This document shows, piece after piece, positions 13,792-22,058 of a DNA stretch of 30,437 bases; within the stretch, counting starts at the first letter, position 1; each line of letters starts with the position of its first letter. Both the position numbers and the translations under genes were made by a program. Source of the stretch: Pseudomonadota bacterium (lineage in GTDB: Bacteria > Pseudomonadota > Alphaproteobacteria > Paracaedibacterales > CAITNM01); contig JAPLON010000093.1 of NCBI GenBank assembly GCA_026400695.1, positions 1-30,437 of the forward strand. Reading direction: 5' to 3'. Under the pieces are notes generated by a model, which worked only from the letters and a program-made list of their open reading frames with translations, ran no database searches and was not told where the DNA came from.

Positions 13792-14954
13792 ATGATAAAT
13801 ATACTATCAATTTTGGACCGCAGCACCCTGCTGCTCATGGGGTGTTGCGCTTGGTTCTTGATCTTGATGGTGAGGTTGTTGAAAGGGCAGATCCACACAT
13901 TGGATTTTTGCACCGTGGTACAGAAAAATTAATTGAGCAAAAAACTTATCTACAGGCTATTCCCTATTTTGATAGGCTTGATTATGTTGCGCCCATGAAC
14001 CAAGAGCATGCTTTTGTCATGGCAGTTGAAAAATTACTTTCTATTAGTGCTCCAGCGCGTGCTCAATGTATTCGAATTTTGTTTAGTGAGCTGTCTAGAA
14101 TTGGCAATCACTTGCTAAATATTGCGGCTTTTGTTCTTGATGTCGGTGGAATGACTCCATTTTTGTGGGCATTTGAAGAACGCGAAGTAATTATGGGGTT
14201 TTATGAAAAGGCGAGTGGAGCTAGGTTACACGCTGCTTATTTTCGTCCTGGTGGTGTTGCCAATGATGTTACTAAATCTTTGCTTGAAGAAATTTATAGT
14301 TTTACTGAACGGTTTCCAAAGGTTGTTGATGATATTGAAAATCTCGTTACCAATAACCGCATTTTTAAGCAACGTACTGTTGATATAGGAATTATTGATA
14401 GCAAGGATGCAATTGCCTGGGGACTTTCGGGTCCTATGTTAAGGGCATCTGGTGTACCATGGGATTTGCGTAAATCTCAGCCTTATGAAATTTATGAAAA
14501 GCTTGATTTTGATATTCCCATAGGTAAACATGGGGATTGTTATGATCGTTACTTGGTAAGAGTTGCTGAGATGCGAGAGTCGGTTAAGCTGGTTCGGCAA
14601 TGCTTAGAAATAATGCCAAAGGGGCCGGTGCATCATCACAGTTATAAAATTTCTCCTCCAAGTCGGTCGGAAATGAAAACCTCAATGGAGGCTTTGATTC
14701 ATCATTTTAAGCTATTTACTGAAGGATTTCATGTGCCTGAAGGGGAAGTTTATGTAGCTGTTGAGGCTCCAAAAGGTGAATTTGGTGTGCATTTAATTTC
14801 AGATGGCTCTAACAAACCGTATCGTTGTAAAATCAGAGCACCTGGTTTTGCTTTTTTACAAGCGCTTGATTTTATGGGTCGTGGTTATTTGCTTTCGGAT
14901 ATAGTGGCAGTTTTGGGGTCAATGGATATTGTATTTGGAGAGGTTGACCGTTAA
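13788..14954 (+). CDS. nuoD: NADH-quinone oxidoreductase subunit D
   Basis: NuoD is the 49-kDa complex I subunit, which builds the quinone-binding cavity together with NuoB and NuoH. The 388-residue product begins close to the conserved INFGPQHPAAHGVLRL, continues ADPHIGFLHRGTEKLIE, and contains SRIGNHLLN, RLHAAYFRPGG, and the C-terminal KIRAPGFAFLQAL and DIVAVLGSMDIVFGEVDR that closes nearly all family members. Length is normal. It overlaps nuoC by 4 bases and nuoE by 1 base, indicating tight translational coupling. Confidence 0.97.
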   Translation: MNDKYTINFGPQHPAAHGVLRLVLDLDGEVVERADPHIGFLHRGTEKLIEQKTYLQAIPYFDRLDYVAPMNQEHAFVMAVEKLLSISAPARAQCIRILFSELSRIGNHLLNIAAFVLDVGGMTPFLWAFEEREVIMGFYEKASGARLHAAYFRPGGVANDVTKSLLEEIYSFTERFPKVVDDIENLVTNNRIFKQRTVDIGIIDSKDAIAWGLSGPMLRASGVPWDLRKSQPYEIYEKLDFDIPIGKHGDCYDRYLVRVAEMRESVKLVRQCLEIMPKGPVHHHSYKISPPSRSEMKTSMEALIHHFKLFTEGFHVPEGEVYVAVEAPKGEFGVHLISDGSNKPYRCKIRAPGFAFLQALDFMGRGYLLSDIVAVLGSMDIVFGEVDR

Positions 14955-15499
14955 TGACTTTTTCCTTTAACCAAGAAAATCTAACTAAAATAGCAGAGAT
15001 TTTAAAGAAATATCCAGATGATCGTAAATCTAGTGCCGTACTGCCTTTACTTGATTTAGCGCAGCGTCAAAATTCTGGTTGGCTTAATCATGGAGCGATT
15101 GCTGAAGTTGCAAATTTACTAGGTATGCCTGAAATTCGCGTTTATGAGGTGGCGAGCTTTTACACGATGTTTAATTTAAAACCTGTTGGTAAATACCATG
15201 TACAAGTATGTGGAACCATTCCATGTGCTTTGCGTGGTGCTGAAGAAATTATAAAAACCTGCCAGGATAAGTTGAATATTTCATTAGGGCAAACGACTGA
15301 AAATGGAACGTTTAGTTTGTCAGAAGTTGAATGTTTAGGGGCTTGTGTTAATGCTCCTATGATGCAAATTAATGATGATTTTTTTGAAGATTTAACTCCG
15401 GAATCTGTTGAACAAATACTTGATGATTTAAAGTCCGGCAAATTGCCTAAATATGGTTCGCAAACGGGGCGGCAATGTTCAAAGGGTAAGCCATGTTGA
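14954..15499 (+). CDS. nuoE: NADH-quinone oxidoreductase subunit E
   Basis: NuoE is the 24-kDa thioredoxin-like complex I subunit that carries the [2Fe-2S] cluster N1a. In this 181-residue product the ligands are Cys86 and Cys91 (VQVCGTIPCALRGA) and Cys127 and Cys131 (VECLGACVNAP). The N-terminal helical part has the family's ALLPLLDLAQ-like segment (VLPLLDLAQRQ) and YEVASFYTMFNL. The tail ends SKGKPC, a short Lys/Cys-rich end. The ATG shares its A with the nuoD stop (TAATG), and the end overlaps nuoF by 7 bases. Confidence 0.97.
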   Translation: MTFSFNQENLTKIAEILKKYPDDRKSSAVLPLLDLAQRQNSGWLNHGAIAEVANLLGMPEIRVYEVASFYTMFNLKPVGKYHVQVCGTIPCALRGAEEIIKTCQDKLNISLGQTTENGTFSLSEVECLGACVNAPMMQINDDFFEDLTPESVEQILDDLKSGKLPKYGSQTGRQCSKGKPC

Positions 15500-16761
15500 A
15501 ACCTCAAGATCGAATTTTTACTAATCTTTTTGGAGAGGGAGCAAGTGATTTAAAAGGAGCACAATCACGTGGTGATTGGCACGGAGTTAAGGAATTTATC
15601 CAAAAAGGTTCTGACTGGATAATAGGAGAAGTTAAGGCCAGCGGATTACGTGGCAGGGGTGGTGCAGGGTTTTCAACTGGCACGAAATGGTCATTTATGC
15701 CAAAGAAAAGTGAAAAGCCACATTATTTGTTGGTGAATGCAGATGAAAGTGAACCAGGCACTTGCAAAGATCGTGATATTTTAAGGAATGAACCGCATAA
15801 ATTGTTAGAAGGTATTGCCTACGCTAGTTGTGCAATTGGTGCTAACACAGTTTATATTTACGTGCGTGGGGAATATTTTCGTGAAGCTGAGGTTTTGCAG
15901 GCAGCAATAGATGAAGCGTATGCATCAGGTTTTTTTGGAAAAAATTCGGAGAAAACCATAGGTTGGCACTTAAATGTTTATTTGCACCGTGGTGCTGGAG
16001 CTTATATTTGTGGTGAAGAATCTGCATTGATGGAAAGTCTTGAGGGCAAAAAAGGCTTTCCTCGTTTAAAGCCACCCTTTCCGGCTCAATCAGGACTATA
16101 CGGTTGTCCGACTACGATTAACAATGTTGAGTCAATCGCTGTGGTTCCCAGTATTTTAAAAAGGGGAGCATCTTGGTTTTCTGGTATTGGCAGGCCTAAT
16201 AATACTGGTACAAAGATATTTTGCATTTCAGGCCATGTTAATAAACCATGTAACGTCGAAGAATCAATGGGTATTCCATTAAAAGAACTAATTGAAAAAC
16301 ATGCTGGTGGAGTACGTGGTGGTTGGGAAAATTTAAAAGCAGTAATTCCTGGTGGTTCTTCTGTTTCTTTATTGCCAAAATCAATTTGTGATGATGTTTT
16401 AATGGACTTTGATTATCTTCATGAGGTAGGAAGTGGTTTGGGTACAGCTGCAGTAATTGTGATGGATAAATCAACGGATGTGATTAAAGCAATTGCTAGG
16501 TTGTCCAAATTTTACATGCATGAAAGTTGTGGGCAGTGTTCCCCGTGTCGTGAGGGGACTGGGTGGATGTGGAGGATGATGGAAAGATTGGTTAAAGGTC
16601 AGGCTGAAATTAGTGATATTGAGCTTTTACAAAATATTTCTAAGCAAATAGAAGGTCATACTATTTGTGCATTTGGAGATGCTGCTGCATGGCCAGTTCA
16701 AGGTTTGATCAGGCACTTTAGGCCAGAGATAGAAGAGCGTATTAAGAAGGTGGTTTCCTAA
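15493..16761 (+). CDS. nuoF: NADH-quinone oxidoreductase subunit F
   Basis: NuoF is the 51-kDa complex I subunit that binds FMN and NADH and carries [4Fe-4S] cluster N3. In the 422-residue product the FMN/NADH glycine-rich motif GRGGAGFSTGTKW is at 54-66, NADESEPGTCKDR at 82-94 contacts FMN, and GAGAYICGEESAL lies at 167-179. The cluster ligands are Cys346, Cys349 and Cys352 (ESCGQCSPCREGTGW) and Cys392 (HTICAFGDAAAWP). Length is normal. The start overlaps nuoE by 7 bases; nuoG follows after 14 bases. Confidence 0.98.
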   Translation: MLKPQDRIFTNLFGEGASDLKGAQSRGDWHGVKEFIQKGSDWIIGEVKASGLRGRGGAGFSTGTKWSFMPKKSEKPHYLLVNADESEPGTCKDRDILRNEPHKLLEGIAYASCAIGANTVYIYVRGEYFREAEVLQAAIDEAYASGFFGKNSEKTIGWHLNVYLHRGAGAYICGEESALMESLEGKKGFPRLKPPFPAQSGLYGCPTTINNVESIAVVPSILKRGASWFSGIGRPNNTGTKIFCISGHVNKPCNVEESMGIPLKELIEKHAGGVRGGWENLKAVIPGGSSVSLLPKSICDDVLMDFDYLHEVGSGLGTAAVIVMDKSTDVIKAIARLSKFYMHESCGQCSPCREGTGWMWRMMERLVKGQAEISDIELLQNISKQIEGHTICAFGDAAAWPVQGLIRHFRPEIEERIKKVVS

Positions 16762-16775
16762 GGTGGTTAATTCAA

Positions 16776-18773
16776 ATGGTTAAGCTAATTATTGATGACG
16801 TAGAGGTTGAAGTAGAGCCAGGTACCAGTATTTTAAATGCTTGTGGTGAATTGGATAAAGAAATTCCTGTGTTTTGTTATCATCCACGTTTAAAAGTGGC
16901 TGGCAATTGCCGTATGTGTTTGGTTGAGGTTGAAAAATCTTCTAAGCCAGTGGCGAGTTGTGCTACTGCAGTTTATGAAGGAATGGTTGTTCGAACTAAA
17001 ACTCCTATGGTTGAGAAGGCTCGCAAGGGTGTTTTGGAGTTGTTACTTATCAATCATCCATTAGATTGTCCAATTTGTGATCAGGGTGGCGAATGTGATT
17101 TGCAGGATATAACCTTGAATTATGGCTCTGATAATAGTCGCTATGATTTTTCTAAGCGTGCGGTTCATGATAAATATATGGGGCCATTTATTAAAACAGT
17201 GATGAATAGGTGTATTCATTGTACACGTTGTGTGCGCTTTGCTACCGATGTTGCAGGTGTTCAGGAAATTGGAACCAGTGGTAGAGGCGAAAATACAGAA
17301 ATTATTAGTTATTTGGGTAAAGCTATAAGTTCAGAACTTTCAGGCAATATGATAGATATTTGTCCTGTAGGAGCTCTTACTAATAAGCCATACGCTTTTC
17401 ATGGACGACCTTGGGAATTGCGAGGCATAGATTCCATAGATGTTCTAGATGCGGTAGGTAGTAATATTCGTATAGATGTGCGTGATCAGCAAGTGATGAG
17501 GATTATGCCTCGCCTAAACGAAACAATTAATGAAGAATGGATTAGTGATAAAACGCGTTTTTCATATGATGGCCTGGCTTGTCAGCGCCTTGATAAGCCT
17601 TACATTAGAAAAGATGGCAAACTGACTGCTTGTTCTTGGGAAGAAGCAATTACTACGGTTTGTCAAAAAATTGTTGAGACTAAACCTCATGAAATGGCTG
17701 CTTTAGCTGGAGATTTGGCTGATCAAGAAAGTATGCTGGCTTTACGTATGTTACTTGATTCTGTGGGGGTTAATAATCGTGACTGTCGTGTAGATGGTGC
17801 GATGTTGCCATATGAGCATCGGAGTCATTATTTGTTCAATTCAACAATTAAAAATATTGAAGAAGCTGACGCAGTTTTATTAATTGGTTGTAATCCGCGC
17901 TACGAGGCAACAATGGTTAATGCACGCTTGCATAAAGCTGCTATAAATAACCACTGCAAAATTGCTTTAATTGGTAAGCCGGCTGATTTGACATATCCCT
18001 ATATGCATTTAGGTGACACGCCTAGCGCTCTGGATGAGTTAATTAGAGGTTCACATCCGTTTTTAGATATTTTGAGAAATGCTAAAAAGCCAATAGTAAT
18101 TTTGGGCACAAGCTGTTTTATGCCAAATCAACTGGGTATGTTGAATTTGGTAAATAGGCTTTTTAAGGAATATGCATGCCAGGTTAATATTTTACATACT
18201 GCAGCAGCGCGGGTTAGTGGGTTGGATGTTGGATTTGTGCCAAAGGAAACTGGTAAAAATTTCAATCAAATTATAGATAACGCGAGGAACGGTAGCTTGA
18301 AATTACTGTATTTATTGAATGCAGATATTGATGAAAGCTATGGCGATGCATTTGTTATTTACCAAGGTCACCATGGTGATATAGGAGCAAGCAGTGCTGA
18401 TGTTATTTTACCAGGATCTGCATTTAGTGAAAAAAACTCTACATACGTAAATATGGAAGGTGTTGCACAGCAAACTAAGCAAGCGCTTATGCCTCCTGGT
18501 GAGGCAAAGGAAGATTGGAAAATTATTCGTGCACTTTCAGAAAAATTGGGCAAATCTTTACCGTTTAATACCCTGGCGCAGTTGCAAAATTTGTTACCGC
18601 AATTAGCTAAACCAGATTTTGAACCATTCAATGTGGTGGATGCTAAATTAAGCCATGAACCGTTTAAAACTGCTGTGGTAAATTACTATATGCACGATGT
18701 AATTAGCCGTCATTCCGTTAATATGGCTAATGCGATTAGTGAAATTGTTGGTGGAAATTGTGGGGTTGTTTGA
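16776..18773 (+). CDS. nuoG: NADH-quinone oxidoreductase subunit G
   Basis: NuoG is the 75-kDa complex I subunit and carries three iron-sulfur clusters. In the 665-residue product the [2Fe-2S] ligands are Cys34, Cys45, Cys48 and Cys62. The His/Cys-bound cluster is held by His94, Cys98, Cys101 and Cys107 (HPLDCPICDQGGECDLQ). The second [4Fe-4S] ligands are Cys146, Cys149, Cys152 and Cys196 (CIHCTRC, DICPVGAL). The C-terminal two thirds form the molybdopterin-oxidoreductase-like domain, which has no cofactor in this family. The length is close to other alphaproteobacterial NuoG, shorter than the E. coli protein. The stop overlaps the nuoH ATG by one base. Confidence 0.97.
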   Translation: MVKLIIDDVEVEVEPGTSILNACGELDKEIPVFCYHPRLKVAGNCRMCLVEVEKSSKPVASCATAVYEGMVVRTKTPMVEKARKGVLELLLINHPLDCPICDQGGECDLQDITLNYGSDNSRYDFSKRAVHDKYMGPFIKTVMNRCIHCTRCVRFATDVAGVQEIGTSGRGENTEIISYLGKAISSELSGNMIDICPVGALTNKPYAFHGRPWELRGIDSIDVLDAVGSNIRIDVRDQQVMRIMPRLNETINEEWISDKTRFSYDGLACQRLDKPYIRKDGKLTACSWEEAITTVCQKIVETKPHEMAALAGDLADQESMLALRMLLDSVGVNNRDCRVDGAMLPYEHRSHYLFNSTIKNIEEADAVLLIGCNPRYEATMVNARLHKAAINNHCKIALIGKPADLTYPYMHLGDTPSALDELIRGSHPFLDILRNAKKPIVILGTSCFMPNQLGMLNLVNRLFKEYACQVNILHTAAARVSGLDVGFVPKETGKNFNQIIDNARNGSLKLLYLLNADIDESYGDAFVIYQGHHGDIGASSADVILPGSAFSEKNSTYVNMEGVAQQTKQALMPPGEAKEDWKIIRALSEKLGKSLPFNTLAQLQNLLPQLAKPDFEPFNVVDAKLSHEPFKTAVVNYYMHDVISRHSVNMANAISEIVGGNCGVV

Positions 18774-19810
18774 TGACATCATTCAATTTTAGTTTTGCTG
18801 ATTTATTTATATATGCTTGGTCGGTGATACCCGCAGTTTTATGGATTGTTGTTAAGTGTGTAGCAATCATATTGCCTCTAGTTTTAACTGTGGCCTACAT
18901 AACCTATGCGGAACGTAAAATTATTGGAGCAATGCAATTACGTATTGGTCCTAATATGGTTGGGTTTTTTGGTTTGCTACAGCCGATTGCGGATGCAATT
19001 AAGCTTTTGCATAAAGAAACAATTATTCCTATTGCATCAAATAAGATTTTATTTTTTATGGCTCCAATGATTACGTTTTGCTTTAGCTTAGCAGCGTGGG
19101 CTGTAATCCCATTTGATGAAGGTGTAGTTGTTGCAAATATTAACGTTGGGGTTTTGTACCTTTTTGCTACCTCTTCTTTGGCAGTGTATGGTGTTATTTT
19201 GGCTGGATGGGCAAGTAATTCAAAATATGCTTTCTTAGGATCGTTACGTTCGGCTGCACAAATGATTTCATATGAAGTTTCTATAGGTTTAATTATTATT
19301 ACCGTCCTTATTAATGTTGGGTCTTTGAATTTATCTGCAATTGTTCTTGCTCAAAGTGATACATGGTTTGTGGTTTACCTATTACCAATGTGGGTGATTT
19401 TTTTCATATCGTCTTTGGCGGAAGCGAATCGTACTCCGTTTGATTTGCCAGAGGCTGAGGCCGAACTGGTAGCAGGTTACCATGTTGAATATTCATCATT
19501 TGCGTTTGCATTATTTTTCTTAGGTGAATATGCAAACATGATTTTGTTAAGTGCTTTGAATGTGATTTTATTTTTTGGCGGTTGGCTTCCCCCATTTAAT
19601 TTGCCGATTTTTCAGATAATTCCTGGCTATGTATGGTTTGCGTTGAAAATTTCTGCTTTCTTATTTTTATTTATTTGGGTTAGGGCCAGTTTACCTCGCT
19701 ATCGCTATGATCAATTGATGCGTTTAGGGTGGAAAATATTTTTACCAATTTCTTTAATAGCTGTAGTTTTAGTTGCCGTTTTGAAACTTTTTCGACTAGG
19801 AAGTATTTAA
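18773..19810 (+). CDS. nuoH: NADH-quinone oxidoreductase subunit H
   Basis: NuoH (ND1 homologue) is the membrane subunit that links the peripheral arm and the quinone site. From the ATG at 18773 the product is 345 residues, with about eight hydrophobic helices. Visible motifs are the YAERKIIGAMQLRIGPNMVG loop and the quinone-site loop EANRTPFDLPEAEAELVAG, both strictly typical. A longer reading from a TTG at 18758 is possible but unlikely, because the ATG overlaps the nuoG stop in a TGATG, as do the other junctions of this operon. The end overlaps the nuoI start by one base. Confidence 0.97.
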   Translation: MTSFNFSFADLFIYAWSVIPAVLWIVVKCVAIILPLVLTVAYITYAERKIIGAMQLRIGPNMVGFFGLLQPIADAIKLLHKETIIPIASNKILFFMAPMITFCFSLAAWAVIPFDEGVVVANINVGVLYLFATSSLAVYGVILAGWASNSKYAFLGSLRSAAQMISYEVSIGLIIITVLINVGSLNLSAIVLAQSDTWFVVYLLPMWVIFFISSLAEANRTPFDLPEAEAELVAGYHVEYSSFAFALFFLGEYANMILLSALNVILFFGGWLPPFNLPIFQIIPGYVWFALKISAFLFLFIWVRASLPRYRYDQLMRLGWKIFLPISLIAVVLVAVLKLFRLGSI

Positions 19811-20310
19811 TGTTGCAAAAAATCGAAAAGCTAAAAAAATCACTTAAACGTTTAGTGCTATTTGATATAGCTGTGGGTTTGTTTACAACGCTACGCTATA
19901 TGTTTAAACGCAAAGTTACTATCCAATATCCCTTTGAAAAAGGTGAGCTTAGTCCAAGGTTTCGTGGAGAGCATGCACTTCGACGTTATCCTAATGGAGA
20001 AGAACGTTGTATTGCATGTAAATTGTGTGAGGCTGTATGTCCTGCCCAAGCAATTACTATTGAGGCAGAGGCGCGAGATGATGGGAGCCGAAGGACTACT
20101 ACCTACGATATAGATATGACCAAATGTATTTATTGTGGGTTGTGTGAAGAAGCGTGCCCGGTTGATGCTATAGTAGAGGGGCCAAATTTTGAATTTTCCA
20201 CCCTAACTCATGAAGAGTTACTTTTTGATAAGGAGCGTTTGCTTGCTAATGGTGATCGTTGGGAGCAAGCTATTTCTGAAAATATTGCTAAAAAAGCTGA
20301 GAATAACTGA
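19810..20310 (+). CDS. nuoI: NADH-quinone oxidoreductase subunit I
   Basis: NuoI (TYKY) is the ferredoxin-like complex I subunit that carries two [4Fe-4S] clusters, N6a and N6b, which pass electrons to NuoB. In the 166-residue product the ligands are in CIACKLCEAVCP (Cys67, 70, 73, 77) and CIYCGLCEEACP (Cys106, 109, 112, 116). RGEHALRRYPNGEERC precedes the first cluster, as is usual in alphaproteobacterial and mitochondrial forms. The ATG at 19810 overlaps the nuoH stop (TAATG); a longer frame to 19729 merely shadows nuoH. Confidence 0.97.
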   Translation: MLQKIEKLKKSLKRLVLFDIAVGLFTTLRYMFKRKVTIQYPFEKGELSPRFRGEHALRRYPNGEERCIACKLCEAVCPAQAITIEAEARDDGSRRTTTYDIDMTKCIYCGLCEEACPVDAIVEGPNFEFSTLTHEELLFDKERLLANGDRWEQAISENIAKKAENN

Positions 20311-20921
20311 TGGGTTATACAATTCTTTACATAATGTTTGTGGTTGGATTAATGGGATCTGCAACAGGTGTCGTATTAATGCGCACACCAGTTCATAGTT
20401 TATTGCTATTAGTTATGACTTTTTTCAATGCAGCTGGGTTGTTTCTAGTTTGGGGTGCTGAATTTTTGGCAATGATGCTAGTAGTGGTTTATGTGGGTGC
20501 TGTTGCTGTGCTTTTTTTGTTTGCCGTGATGATGCTTGATATTGATCAGGAACTTTTAAAATTTAAATACAGTTCGTATACAGGATTTAGCGCTATTGTA
20601 GCTTTTGCATTGTTTATTGAGTTGATTATCGCAATTTTACCCTGGAAAACCTGGGAAAAAGCAGGTGATATTATTGCTCTACCCATTCCAGCAATGATTA
20701 CGAATACTCATTTGATTGGTAGTTACTTATACACTCAATATTTCTATATTTTTCAAATTTCTGGGTTACTACTTTTGTTGGCGATGATTGGGGCAATACT
20801 ATTAACTCTGCGTGATCGTCGGGATGTTAATCATCAAAAAATTAGTGATCAAGTAAACCGCGAGCCTTCTGATACTTTGAGGCTTGTCAAAGTCCCATTT
20901 AAAAAAGGGGTTGATATATGA
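20310..20921 (+). CDS. nuoJ: NADH-quinone oxidoreductase subunit J
   Basis: NuoJ (ND6 homologue) is a small membrane subunit of complex I. The 203-residue product has about five hydrophobic helices, the typical MRTPVHSLLLLVMTFFNAAGLF near the N-terminus and VVYVGAVAVLFLFAVMMLDI in helix 3 (the pi-bulge helix of this family). The C-terminal part is polar. It overlaps nuoI by one base (TGATG) and nuoK by four (ATGA). Confidence 0.96.
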   Translation: MGYTILYIMFVVGLMGSATGVVLMRTPVHSLLLLVMTFFNAAGLFLVWGAEFLAMMLVVVYVGAVAVLFLFAVMMLDIDQELLKFKYSSYTGFSAIVAFALFIELIIAILPWKTWEKAGDIIALPIPAMITNTHLIGSYLYTQYFYIFQISGLLLLLAMIGAILLTLRDRRDVNHQKISDQVNREPSDTLRLVKVPFKKGVDI

Positions 20922-21220
20922 GCCAACTTTTAGTTTTAGTACCATCCATTTATCTGTTTTGCTTGGGGTTGTTTGGTATTTATTATCGTCGTCACAATAT
21001 GATTTCAGTATTATTTTCGATAGAGATAATGCTTCTTAGTGCTAGCATAAATTTTGTTGGTTTTTCAGCTATTTTGAAGGACTTAGATGGTCAAATATTT
21101 TCACTTTTTGTTCTTGCTACTTCTGCGGCTGAAGCTGCTATTGGATTAGCTATAATAGTGCTCTACTATAGAAACCGTGGTAGCGTATTTTTAAGTGATA
21201 TGAATCAACTGAAGGGTTAA
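20918..21220 (+). CDS. nuoK: NADH-quinone oxidoreductase subunit K
   Basis: NuoK (ND4L homologue) is a 100-residue membrane subunit with three hydrophobic helices. The two membrane-buried glutamates needed for proton pumping are present: Glu36 (FSIEIMLLSASINF) and Glu72 (AAEAAIGLAI). It is the last nuo gene here; nuoL, nuoM and nuoN, which normally follow, are missing from the window. A binding-protein gene follows after only 4 bases, and its ribosome site (AAGGG) lies within the nuoK end. Confidence 0.97.
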   Translation: MSQLLVLVPSIYLFCLGLFGIYYRRHNMISVLFSIEIMLLSASINFVGFSAILKDLDGQIFSLFVLATSAAEAAIGLAIIVLYYRNRGSVFLSDMNQLKG

Positions 21221-21224
21221 ATTA

Positions 21225-21992
21225 ATGAGAATTTTAAATTTATTGATGATTGCTTTAATGTTTGTAGGGTGCGAAAAAAAGGATAATAAAGCGCCTGAAA
21301 CTAATAGTGATAATGTTTTGAATATAGCTGTTTCAAGTGATTATCCTCCATTTATTTATAATGAAAATGGTAAATTGGGAGGTTTTGAAGTTGAGCTAAT
21401 TAATGCTATTGCTAAAAAGCTAGGTAAAACGGTTCATTTTCATGATGTTGATTTTAAAGACATTATTAAAACGGTTGTTAAAAAGCAGGTGGATTTTGCA
21501 ATAGCTGCAATTGGAAAAACGGAAGATCGTGCTAAGGAAGTTGATTTTTCTATGCCTTATCATCGTTCAATGTCTGTGATTGTTACATCAATAGCCTCGA
21601 CTGTTAATAAGGTTGAAGATTTAAATGGCAAAACGCTAGGTTTTGAAACAGGTACAACTTATGAGAAGTACTTTGGTGATAAGAAAGATAGCGAATTTAA
21701 TGGCGTAAATAAATTGGAGAGGCATAAGTTTGCTGACTTAGTTAAGGCTATGGATGAAGGCAAATGCCATGCAATTTTAACCGGGTATTCAGAAGCGTAT
21801 GAAATGCAAAATTCTAATCCAGATTTGAAGGTTATTCCGATTAATGAAACTATTATGACATTTTCAATAGCTGTGCCTAAGGGTGCGCCTTTGCTTAAGC
21901 AGATCAATGAAATGTTGGATGCTATGATTAAGAATGGAGAAATTGCAAAGCTTGAAAAGCAATATTTCAAAAAAGTCGTAGAAGAAGACTAG
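21225..21992 (+). CDS. Amino-acid-type substrate-binding lipoprotein (SBP family 3)
   Basis: The 255-residue product is a periplasmic-binding-protein-like solute receptor of the amino-acid ABC-transporter type. It starts with a lipoprotein signal (MRILNLLMIALMFVGC), with Cys16 as the probable lipidated residue. The mature part follows the family: LNIAVSSDYPPFIY, GGFEVELINAIAKKLG, VDFAIAAIGKTEDRAKEVDFSMPY, LNGKTLGFETGTTYE, and a C-terminal IAKLEKQYF. No permease or ATPase gene is nearby, so it may serve a transporter encoded elsewhere or be an orphan receptor. Its position 4 bases after nuoK suggests co-transcription with complex I genes, which is odd. The ligand cannot be told from sequence; family members bind polar or charged amino acids. 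Confidence 0.9.
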   Translation: MRILNLLMIALMFVGCEKKDNKAPETNSDNVLNIAVSSDYPPFIYNENGKLGGFEVELINAIAKKLGKTVHFHDVDFKDIIKTVVKKQVDFAIAAIGKTEDRAKEVDFSMPYHRSMSVIVTSIASTVNKVEDLNGKTLGFETGTTYEKYFGDKKDSEFNGVNKLERHKFADLVKAMDEGKCHAILTGYSEAYEMQNSNPDLKVIPINETIMTFSIAVPKGAPLLKQINEMLDAMIKNGEIAKLEKQYFKKVVEED

Positions 21993-22013
21993 GTATGTAT
22001 GTTGGTGCTTTGT

Positions 22014-22050
22014 TAATCAACTCTTTGCTTATGTAGCAAGAGCTTGGTTA
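22014..22050. terminator. Hairpin between the convergent SBP and dnaE genes
   Basis: TAATCAA-CTCTT-T-GC pairs with GC-AAGAG-C-TTGGTTA (14 pairs with one G-T, one bulge on each arm) around a 7-base loop. It lies between two convergent stops and could end transcription from both sides, although neither side has a proper T-run. Confidence 0.45.
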
Positions 22051-22058
22051 CAAAGCGC

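Noticed and set aside
18758..18772. Longer nuoH start at TTG 18758
   Set aside because: The ATG at 18773 overlaps the nuoG stop, as at the other junctions of the operon, and the extra residues are just nuoG codons in another frame.
19729..19809. Longer nuoI start
   Set aside because: The extra 27 codons shadow the end of nuoH; the ATG at 19810 overlaps the nuoH stop and gives the normal N-terminus.
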